Positions 1 through 9,744 of a stretch of DNA of 64,000 nucleotides are shown here, piece after piece. Origin of the DNA: Trema orientale (taxonomy: Eukaryota; Streptophyta; Magnoliopsida; Rosales; Cannabaceae); contig JXTC01000024.1 in assembly GCA_002914845.1 (NCBI GenBank), positions 871,159-935,158 on the forward strand. Reading direction: 5' to 3'. The number at the start of each line of letters is the position of its first letter. The first letter of the stretch is position 1. The notes under the pieces were generated by a model. That model saw only the letters and a list, made by a program, of their open reading frames with translations, made no database searches and was not told where the DNA came from. The translations under genes and the position numbers were made by a program.

Positions 1-180
1 GTAGTGTTTATTCTCTGGGCGTGGCCCCTTGGACGTAGGTTATCGGGAGATAACTGAACCAAGTAAAAATATCTTGTGTTATTTTTATAATTTTCATTAT
101 CACCTCACGTAATTAATTGAAAATTAATTGTATTCGGTAATACCTGATTAACGGACCTAACAGATTTCATCCAAGTTCTC
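1..180. mobile_element. Possible Ty1/copia LTR or leader fragment
   Basis: The stretch near 18-85 (GGACGTAGG, then GAACCAAGTAAAAATATCTT) resembles the leader/LTR consensus of many plant copia elements. No coding sequence of such an element lies next to it, and it is cut by the window edge. This rests on remembered consensus only. Confidence 0.25.
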
Positions 181-488
181 TTCTTTTCTTCGAACTCGGA
201 AAAAATAACTAAATTATTATAAGATGTAGGTACAATAATGTCCACCGTGTTCAGGTTAATTATATGTGTTTTTCATGGTACCATACCAATTAGTTATAAT
301 CATATAATTAATAATATGGGATGTGAATGTAGTGTACAATAGTGTCCACTGTTCAGGTTTGAATTTTCGCACCGAGATTGTCAAGTTATATGAGCATGTG
401 AGATCTGACTAAATTTTTCATTACAAGGAAATGTCAACTTTTTGAAATATATAAGTTAGAACAAAAAGTCCCCAACATTTTCTTACTT

Positions 489-1152
489 TTTTTTTGAAAA
501 AGAAAATAATTTCATTAAATTTACATAAGGGCTACAATAGCCAATCGAGTTACATATAACCTCTTACAATGAGAATCTGGAAATCGATTTAAAAGCTTGA
601 AGATGACAATACCTTTATAGATCTCGGAAGACCGATGGTCCCTGACGACGATCTTGGAGAAAATCTTCAAGGGTGAAATAAAGCCCTTCAATGGCTCTTC
701 TTGATTCTTCGCAATCTGAATTGGCAATTCTGATTGATTCACTGGAGGAGATTCTACCAACTCTGATCTGCTAGAGTAACTACCTCTCCATATCTGAATC
801 AAAATTGATACAGATCTGGAGGACAACCACATAAAAACCAAAAACCAAACTAGAAATAATACAAACTACCACATATATAGATCTGGGTGTATTAAGTTCA
901 TACAAGAATTAGATCTAGGTGGGAAACCATCCTCCCAAAAGGTGGAGTTATTGGACAAAATAATCAAAAACAGACAAAGAAAATGAGAAAAACTCATACC
1001 CCAGAGAGGGAAAGAACCCCTCCTCGATAGGGTGAGGCACTTGGAAGAGAAAGTTTGCTTCTGCTGTAGAGGGGGAGCTTGATGCGGAGAGGGGAAAGGA
1101 GCAAGTTGGAGCTCCTCTCTCTAACTTTTCTCTAAACGTTGTATGCGAAGTT
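489..1152 (-). mobile_element. Antisense retroposon with 17-bp target-site duplication
   Basis: The 17-mer CCAACATTTTCTTACTT occurs at 472-488 and again at 1153-1169. Next to the left copy is a T run (poly-A tail on the minus strand). This is the hallmark of target-primed reverse transcription, so the 664-bp body is a LINE-type or LINE-mobilised insertion read on the minus strand. The minus strand starts GC-richer around 1000-1140 and ends in a typical LINE-like tail before the A run. A 106-residue minus-strand reading frame at 521-841 has no recognisable domain and is probably not a gene. No reverse transcriptase is visible, so it may be a short non-autonomous element or a retrocopy. Confidence 0.7.
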
Positions 1153-1169
1153 CCAACATTTTCTTACTT

Positions 1170-2214
1170 ATAGCTAGCATATTAATTATTTACCACTCTC
1201 ACACTAAGATATTTGACGTGAAGGCATGTTATAATAAAATGTTCAAAATTGGTCCACCTTCTAATTATTTTAGGGCATATTTAATAATTTGTAATAAAAA
1301 GAAAGGGAAAAAAAATGGAATGGGTCCAGGAATAAGAAAAAATAAAAAATTGAGGTATTCTTCCAAAATTTAACGAACCATATGTGTAGAAATATCCCAA
1401 AATATTATGCTCCAAATAAATAAGTAAACACATAAATAAAATGGAAAAGGAATCACGTTCTTAATTTTTGTTCTCTTTCCAGTCCATTACATATTAATAA
1501 ATATGACCTAATTATTTGGAGAATTAGAGAATATGTATATTATCATTTTGTTTTGGTAGTGAACTAACATATGTCGTACTAGAATAGATGTGTATATATA
1601 CATATATATTGTCCAGCTAATTACACCACAAAAGAAGTGCCAGATTATATATAGAATGTAACGTTGCAACCTTTAACAGAATTGATACAAGTACTGTTTA
1701 ATTTAATACTTAGAATGAGAAACTAATTTTAAGCAAAAAAATGTTAGGGTATATATGTTGGTCTATGCTACAAACTATACGTCCCAATTTATAATTATCT
1801 GAATTATGAGAATGATACTACTTTCTAGTCAAATTAGGAGGCCGAAAGAAAAGCAACAGTACAAGCAGAAAGGATAAATCTAGCTTAGAGAAAGAGAATA
1901 AAAACAGCTTACCTTTTATTCGGGTCCATTGGTATATTGTAGTACGGGTAAAAATGAAAAAGAGACAAGGAGGAAAAGACAAAACATAAAGCTAAAGAGG
2001 CATGGTCCCAACTTGCAGTTATTAATGCAATTATTAACATATACTACACTCTCAAAATCTTCACCAACTCTTTCTCTATTATTTATATCTCTTTCATTGT
2101 GCTCATTAGAATCCACAATTATCTCAGCTGAAATCAGTACTTAAATAAATAAATAAGTAAAAGGGTCTCCTATTCTCTATTAGTATTCAACAAAAATATT
2201 TTCTTCATATATTC
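1170..2214. other. AT-rich stretch upstream of the small gene
   Basis: No reading frame with recognisable protein content and no repeat structure beyond simple AT-rich tracts. It may hold the promoter of the small gene that follows; no convincing TATA element was singled out. Confidence 0.4.
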
Positions 2215-2663
2215 ATGGCTCTACCGCAGCTGCGCAGCTTCTTGCCAAAGACGATCGCCATCGTTCGAGCGCCGATTTGCAAGCCTTACTACTATTTGAG
2301 TACCGCCACTGCTTTGTTAGTTTCAACTAATTGATCACCTTTTGTTTGAATTTCTTTCTTCTCAAAATCTAAATCAATACAAAGAAATTAACAATATTCT
2401 TATTTTGTTTAGGTTTTGAACTAAAAAAATCTATCGGTTTAATTAAGGGTTCTTTTTTTTTTATAATTAGAAGACGTAGTGATCATGAATCCAAAAGTCC
2501 ACCCATCAACAACGGCGACGGCCAAAGAACTAACGGCGACAAAGGATTGATCAGTGATCAGAGGATCAGCTCTATCACTGTTCAAAAGTCTACCAAGAAT
2601 AGAATTGAAGGGATTGCCCATGAAGCTTCTCCAAAGAAGACTCCTGAGGCAGCTAGTAATTAG
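2215..2663 (+). CDS. Possible small two-exon gene, unknown protein (97 aa)
   Basis: Not recognised. Exon 1 (2215-2315) starts at ATG and ends in a GTTAGT donor after two bases of a codon. Exon 2 (2471-2663) follows a T-rich tract and TTAG acceptor and restores the frame, ending in TAG. The joined product is 97 residues. The first ~33 are basic and hydroxylated with no acidic residue (start MALPQLRSFLPKTIAIVRAP), as in a mitochondrial presequence. The rest is polar and lysine-rich, with low-complexity segments such as SPPINNGDGQRTNGDKG. Support is the phase-compatible intron and an open frame in otherwise stop-rich DNA. Against it: no domain is recognised, the donor is not optimal, and the DNA around it is full of transposons. 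A small LEA-like or stress-induced mitochondrial protein is a guess only. Confidence 0.42.
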
Positions 2664-5600
2664 TGTGTATATATATATATATATGGATACTTTGTATACA
2701 TATGGGAGTTTTGTGGTAGGGTCTGAAAAGCTATCCTAGCTAAGATAGTGTTTGTTTCCGTAGCATCCTGAATTCACAATACTACTTGATTTTAAGATCA
2801 ATATGATTTAGCGTCCAGAAGTTATCGTAATGAATATGCAGGTTTCTGAAATGAATAATACCACGAAAAAAGTTTGAGTAGAATATTATTGATACGAAGC
2901 ACATGTTAGAAATTGGTCTAATTAGAAGAAGCTTCTTATCAATATATGTATGTCGTTTCTTATCATGTTTTCCAGTAAAGTTGATTTTGCTTGTGACGAA
3001 GTTTAGTTCCTTTGCGTTTGATCTATATATATAGCGGAAGATTATTTCTATTTTTTCTTGACAAATTTTTTGTATAACATTTCACACATTTAGCTAGTGA
3101 CCATACTAACAACAAATGCTATGCATATGCCGTGGATATTGGCTCTAGCTAAATTATATTTACCAAGTTCCATGGTAGAAGCACTGAAAAAACTTCTTAA
3201 TTCATGAGGTGATGATGATCAGTCTGAATTTGTTTGCATCATTCATGTGCATAGATCTATATGTTTTGTCATAATTTATGTATATATGAGCACTAATCCA
3301 GTAGTATTTTTTTTTCGTATTTATAGGTATTGTTTTGTTCAATTAAAATTGATTATTCATGTTTTTTTCATGGTAAAAAAAAAGAAAGGAAAAAACATTA
3401 AATAATGAATTATTATTTTTTTTAATTACTCATATTATAATAGTTGTTGGATAATGATCTAATAATTAAAAGAAGAAATACTTATGGATAGGTAAAAAAA
3501 AATTACCTATTGGATTGGTAACCTATATATATATATATATATACATATAAGAATAACTGTAAATAAAAAAATAAAACAAAAACTTTGAATTATTATATTT
3601 TTGTAATTTTAACCTGCCTTTTGGTTTTTGCAAAAATATACATTTATATTAAGAATTTCCGAAAATCCAAAAATTTGTACCTCTGAGCCAAATTTGACAG
3701 AAAATTATTCTATGATTTTATGGCATTTTTAATAGGATTTAAGTGTTTTTACAACAATAGTATATTAATATTAATTCGGATTTCATGTTTAATGAAGAAA
3801 AAAATTGGTTATTTTGTGAACAGATGGTAGAAATTTTTAGAAAGTCTTAATGTAGGCATATAATTTTGTACAAGCTAAAAAATATGGATAAAATTACAGA
3901 AATATTATAATTCAAAGTTTTTTTTTTTTTTGCATTTAATAAAATGCCCGCTGATTAAGCTTGAATATTCAACAACTATCTTCACTGTAGCAAATACTAG
4001 AACCGAAAAAATAATAATAATAATAAATAAAGAATCTAAGCGTTCCATCGTGAATAATGGATTGTCCATGATGATTAATGGATTGTCCATCTTCTATTGT
4101 TGATAGACTCCCAAGTCTTCCCAAGTCCCAAGTGATCATGAATATAGGACATAGATATGGTAATATTCAATCCCTCTTTTGCGCGATTACATTTATATTT
4201 CAATATCTAACTGCCAACTATATGAGGTACTTTTATTAATAGTATATGTGAATATATTTGTGTCGCTCTAGGTACGTACGCTTAAAATTTAACGCTAATA
4301 TTATATTCAAGCAAAATGAAGAAAAACATAGTTATGTATAGTATAGTTGGATCCCTTTAATAGCAATACTAAGATAATATGTCCCAAAACCAGGATCAAG
4401 AACATATATAGCAATACTAAGTCATCTGTCCTAACTTAATTTTCCCATGCTTCCGATCGAGCTCAAAGTAGCATGACCTCAGTGGTTGATGATCAATGAT
4501 ATTTTTTTTCTTTTATTTTCTTTAAATGTAGTTGTAATAATTGTAATAAATATATGTATATCTCCAACTTTGTCCGTCAATGCAGACCCTAGATGTATAT
4601 ATTATAACCTTGCTGTTACTATAATATTACAATACCATACCTACTCTCGGGTAGTTGTGTGATTTAACGTTAGTACGAAAGTGTTCATTAATTACATATT
4701 TGTATTTCATATATTTCTATTTTTATGCAAGTATGAATATATATTCTCAGTTCTGATCTTATAAGCGTTAGAGAATTCAACTCGTTATTAATATGTATGC
4801 TTGTCCTAACCGATTTTTTAACACTATATGCTTACATATGTATTCCTTATAAAACTACTAAAATCTGATAGACTTCACCTATTCCTTTGAATTTTAGTTC
4901 TGAGTTACATCCCAAAATTTATTGTAAAATAAATTATGAATTATGGAAGATTTAATTTATGATTAATGATTTTACACCTACGCTCGGTAGTCGTGTGATA
5001 TTACATATTAGAGTCACTCGTTTTTTTTTTCTTTTTGGCTAAGAAAAGTATTAGTGTCACAATTGTCAGTACGTAGTTGTTCTAGTATTGCATGTGAAAG
5101 TTTTTTTGTATGTACTGTTATGATCTCTAGACTAGTCAACACGTACGTTAATATGCATGCTTCAACTGCTTGAACTAGCTGATCGATCAGTCCTGTTTAT
5201 AAATAATATACATATATTATTCTTACTTTTTGCTAAATATATCTCTATATATATATATACATGCCTAACAATATATTCTCAACTTTGGTGAAAAAAAATG
5301 TTCAAAAACACTATGAAGAATGTACGGTTATATATATATATAGAATTCAATCATATAGACCTCACCTGTATTCCTTTCTCTTTACGTTAGTACTGTGTTA
5401 ACGACTAATCAGCACTACTGCCGCTTTGGTTGAGGATAATGATAATTTGAGGAATAACTGCATAAATTAGACACGAAATCGTATGAAGCCACGTAATAGA
5501 GATGCAAGAATTGGCCTCCCGGCCTGGTCTGTCTCATTTTCATGGGTTGGTTAGGCCCATAAAAGGGAAATGCTTAGTTCAGTCCGTCTTACAGCCTATT

Positions 5601-6185
5601 TTATGGGAAAATAACACTCCATATTATCAAAAATTACAATCTTCCCAAAATATTCATTTTTCTGTACGATATTTAGTTGTATTTTTCTAAATATTTTTGT
5701 TACTAGAAATCCACAAACCAATTTTGTTACCGGAAAGTGAGAAACCAATTTCGTTTCTTGTAACTAATAACCAGATCCCAAAAAAATCAATTTAATTACC
5801 GGAAATCAGAAAACAACAGTTATTGGAAACTAAAAAATAATTTTACTTAAAACTAATTTGGTTTGCTAGAAATTAGAAAACAATTTGATTATTAGAAACC
5901 GAGAAACTAATTTTGTTACTGAAAATTATTTGAGTTTCTTGTAACTAAAATATTTAGAGAAACACCATTGAATGTTGTACAGAAATATAATTATTTTGAG
6001 AAGGTCGTATTTTTTGTATTATTTTTGGACACTTATACTTCGTGTCTACTTATGAATATGTACTTTTTAATTAAATAAAATAAAAACCTATAAATGTAAT
6101 TTTTAAAGGAAAGTAAAAAAAAAAACTAATATTAAAAAATAGTTAGACCAATATAGGCCGTCACATATATTACTTGATAAAATAT
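2664..6185. other. Non-genic AT-rich region with (TA)n tracts
   Basis: No supportable gene. It holds short TA microsatellites (near 2672, 3525, 5245 and 5330), a degenerate MITE copy listed separately, and at 5700-5960 a loose array in which a motif close to GAAACCAATTTTGTTACCGG recurs about every 40-45 bases. Confidence 0.5.
3290..3545. mobile_element. Degenerate MITE, family of 32075-32630
   Basis: The right end (GATAGGTAAAAAAAAATTACC, then TATTGGATTGGTAACC) matches the right ends of the two clear copies at 32075-32322 and 32372-32630. The centre (GTTGGATAATGATCTAAT) matches their central hairpin. The left end is weak. Confidence 0.45.
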
Positions 6186-6431
6186 GAGAAAATGACATGG
6201 ATAGACTAACTTGGGTAAAAATGGCTTCTTTGTGCATTTTTCTAAAAAATGATATTTTTAGGAGTGTCAAAAATTTATTGACCATGAAAAGACTATTATT
6301 TAGGACTTTTTCGTGGTCAAAAAATTCATAAGTCAAGGCGTCATTGATACTTCTAAAAATATTATTTTTAAGAAAATGCACAAAAAAAAGGTCTTTTTGG
6401 CCCAAATTAGTCCTACTCATGTCCTTTTCTC
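6186..6431. repeat. Foldback (inverted-repeat) element
   Basis: The left arm starts GAGAAAATGACATGGATAGA and the right arm ends in its near-complement (ACTCATGTCCTTTTCTC). Inner parts also pair (TTTCTAAAAAATGATATTTTT against AAAAATATTATTTTTAAGAA). The result is a hairpin of roughly 245 bp. A weaker copy lies at about 6460-6655, and a right-arm-only fragment at about 9380-9450. The minus-strand reading frame covering it is a by-product of the repeat. Confidence 0.6.
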
Positions 6432-6699
6432 ATAAAATAAGTGAGACCAATATGAACTAGAGAAAATGATATAGAAAGGACTAACATGGGCCAAAATAAT
6501 TTTTTTCTACCATTTTTTATAAATAACATTTTTAGAAGTGTTAAAGGCATCTTGACCTTGAAAATTTTGTAAGTAGATTAAGACGTACTTAACACTCTTA
6601 AAAATGTTATTTTTAAAAAAAGAGTATTTATAAGAAATGGCTTTTTTTTTTAATATCAATTTAAAAAATGGCCATTTTTTATATCTATTTATTTAATAA

Positions 6700-8337
6700 A
6701 GGTTTTTGGCATGATTGACCCTTAAATTTGTCGTCAATCAGCAATGTGACCAACTTGTTTTCTTGGTAATTAAGTATCTAAATTTGTAGAACATTGGCAA
6801 TTAATCCAAATCTGTTACTACATATTAACTTTGTAACAGAACACGTCATATGGGATTTTTTTCAAGGAAAATATTAGTGTTTCACTAATATATAATATCT
6901 TAGAGGGAAAATACCAACTGGAGCTAGCTCAATTGGTCCAAGGCTTTAGGGTTATGTGTGTATTTGGGAGGCCAAGGATTCAAGTCTTGATAGTGTGTGT
7001 ATATTATTTTCTTTTAAATTTATAATAAGTGATGGTCATTAGTTAAGTTTAGAAGGTTACTTCAAATCAGTAAACTAATTTATGTCATAAAACTTGTCAA
7101 AAAATTATAAATAAATCATTTCTATAGTAGTAAACAAAAAAATTATCAACTCCTTAATTTTCCTCTAGATACACCAAAAAAAGAAAAAAAGAAAAATAGG
7201 GAGTTCTCTTGAACAGGCCAAGATATCATTTTTCTAAAAATCTGAGTTTCTGTAATAGTTAACAGTCTGAATTCCCAATTATCCGAACTCATCAAACATT
7301 CGACCCCAAATCACTCCAAGAAACAGCTTAGAGCTCTTATCAAAACCCAATTCCTCAACTCCTTTAACGCTCTCGATAATGCTCAGTAGCTTCAGTAGTA
7401 GGAAAAGTCTCAAGTCCTAGGCAAATGTAAACATAACTAGTAATCTGAGAAGAACTTCATAAATTCGATATTAGCCATCATGGTCTTCTCCAAATAGAGT
7501 TTCAAAAAACTAATCGGACGACTTCAAGACTCCACGAATAGAAGCATTTGAGCCCAAAACTCTTTGGAACTCAGAAATAGATAGTCCAAGTCAATCACCT
7601 ATACTTTGCTTTAAAATCCAAATTCCAAGGGCAGCCAACCCAGCCAGAGACAATAATGAGTTGGCAATGTCGAAAGCCGAAACTCGAATCTTGGACAATC
7701 TTGATCTTGGGTGGATAGATATGTCGAGATTAGAGGAGAGAAGTTGAGGTAACTTCTAAACTATTCCGAGATGGTATAAGGAGAAACAATTCTCTTTGAG
7801 GAAACAATAGAATCTGAACATTGGGTTTGTTCATACAAAAAACGGTAGACGAAGCTTTCAAAACAGCTTATGGGGAAAACTGGATCTGATTGATCAAGTA
7901 CTCAGAAACTACAACTGGGTTCTATAAAAATTACAAAATAAGTTTTGACGAGTTGTTTTATATATAGACTAGTTTAAATCATTTTAACTTTCTAAACTTG
8001 ATTTAGTTTGAATAATTTATGTTTTTTTTTTTTTTTATAATTATCTTATCTCGGTTTTAAATTAATTTAAAATTTGAATTTTAGAAATTTTCATTTTCCC
8101 CATTTCTTTTTCTATTTTCCTTCCAATATATTAGGTGCAGTGAAACACCAATATTACCCTGAAAAAATTCCCATGTGACTTTCATGTGATATATTCTGTT
8201 AGAAAGTTAACAAGCAATAACAGATTTGCGTTAACTGCCACAATTCCACAAATTTAAGTACTTAATTGCTAAGAAAAATATTCAAGGACCACATTGCTAA
8301 TTGACGACAATTCAAGGGGAAATCACGCCAAAATCCC
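6700..8337. mobile_element. Mutator-like non-autonomous element with ~200-bp TIRs
   Basis: The left terminus (6700-6900: GGCATGATTGACCCTTAAAT, GTCGTCAATCAGCAATGTG and so on) is matched in reverse complement by the right terminus (about 8112-8337). The match runs in order over some 200 bases, with scattered mismatches. Flanks carry a near-match 9-mer, ATTTAATAA (6691-6699) and ATTTAATTG (8338-8346), 7 of 9 identical. Long TIRs and a 9-bp duplication fit Mutator-like elements. The interior has no transposase frame. It holds a SINE-like segment at 6915-7010 and about 800 bp of unidentified, less AT-rich sequence (7180-7950) that could be captured host DNA. Confidence 0.65.
6915..7015 (+). mobile_element. 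tRNA-derived SINE-like segment
   Basis: TAGCTCAATTGG (6925-6936) fits a pol III A box, and GGATTCAAGTC (6976-6986) fits a B box about 40 bases on, followed by a T/A-rich tail. There is no full tRNA cloverleaf, so this reads as a SINE head rather than a tRNA gene. Confidence 0.45.
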
Positions 8338-8346
8338 ATTTAATTG

Positions 8347-9480
8347 ATCGTTTTATAATTTATTTTGATAAATAGCCATTTTTCAGTTGATGAAATTTAA
8401 TTTTTTAAGGTAATTTTACAAAAAAGAATGAAAATTCCCATATTTTAATTAAAAGGACCACTTTTAAAAATATTTAGAAAATATCACTTTTTATTAATTG
8501 ATGAGATACATGAAGTAACTAATTAGGTAATTTGACTGATTACCTCAAGTGCTAGTGAAAAATTCCAAATTTGAAAAAAAGTGGTATTTTTCTAAATATT
8601 CATTAAAAGTGTTATTTTCTTAAAGACTTTTTAAAAAGTGATATGTTTTTAAATCAATCCGTGATTTTTCAAAAAATTTGAACCATATGGAATTTTTCAA
8701 GGGCTTCTAACACTTTTACATATAAAAATCAAAAAGAATTATAAAAATAAGGAGGTCGTTTTTTTTTTTTTTTTAATTTCCCATGTGGTTTTTATCCGAT
8801 AAATATCACTTTTAAAAAAGTTGTTTAGAAAAATACAATAAATTATTACTAGTTACTAATTATTAGTTATATACCAATTATAAATACATTTAGTTACTAA
8901 TTACTAGTACTCAAAAACTGGTTACTGGTTACTATTTCAAAAAATTGTAGTTTTTAAATATTTTTCAGAAAGCGGCATTTTTCTAATAAAAACGGTATTA
9001 AATATAAAAAAACAGAGCTCACCGTATTTTTCAAATTTTTTTTGTAAAAATGACGTACAAGGCCAAATTTTCACATTCAATTTTTGAAATAAGCCCATTT
9101 TTTCTATAGGGTAAATCCATTTTTGAAAAAGTAAATCAATTTTTTTAAAAATAAATCAGTTTTGAAAAATAAATCAATATAATTTGATATACTAAATAAA
9201 GTAACTCAATTTCTTATAAAGTAAATCAATTTTCAAAAAATAAATTAATATATTTTGATATACCAAATAGAAAAAACGGAAAATGTTTAAATAATTTTCA
9301 AAATTCGGGTATTTTTTAACGATGTTTGAAAAATGGCTATTTTGCAAAGTACGACCCAAAATTCAGGCATTTGGCTGAAAAGCCCATAAAAAAAATGCAC
9401 AAAAAAATCATTTTGGCCCAAGTTAGTTCTACCCATGTCCTTTTCTCGATGGACTAATAACAAGGTCGAGTCCGACACTG
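8347..9480. repeat. Degenerate repeat region, no gene seen
   Basis: Variants of 'GTGGTATTTTTCTAAATATT' and 'TAAATCAATTTT' recur irregularly. The same texture appears at 52740-53340, suggesting related transposon termini. The stretch ends about 260 bases before the start codon of the organelle-protein gene, so its right edge may overlap that promoter. Confidence 0.4.
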
Positions 9481-9651
9481 CGGCAGGATGGGCCTAGCGG
9501 GCCCGTGGTTGGACAACCTTCCCCTAAAACCCCCCAAAAACCTCGACTCACCACCACGTACCACACTCCCAGTTCCAATCGCAGAGGCCAGAGCACAATT
9601 CCTCTCTTCACTGCCACCGTTGATAAAAGCTCAATCACCAATCAAACACAT

Positions 9652-9711
9652 ATGGCTTCATCTTCATCTTCATCTTCATCTTCATCTTCATTCTTTCTTC
9701 TACTTCTCTGA
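9652..9711 (+). promoter_or_regulatory. Upstream ORF with poly-Ser track in the 5' leader
   Basis: An ATG at 9652 opens a 19-codon frame (Met-Ala, a Ser run, Phe/Leu, stop at 9709-9711). It is encoded largely by a TCATCT hexanucleotide microsatellite (about 9657-9691). It ends 33 bases before the main ATG at 9745. If it lies in the transcript it could lower translation of the main frame, and its length may vary with the microsatellite. Confidence 0.4.
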
Positions 9712-9744
9712 ACCACTTGATTCTTCAAAAACCCTCCAAACCCC

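Noticed and set aside
521..841. 106-residue minus-strand frame as a gene
   Set aside because: It lies inside a retroposon defined by its target duplication and shows no domain.
6925..6990. tRNA gene
   Set aside because: Only A- and B-box-like segments are present; no acceptor stem or anticodon arm pairs. The same applies to the segments at 21071, 33000, 33930, 34640 and 51430, so SINE heads are more likely.
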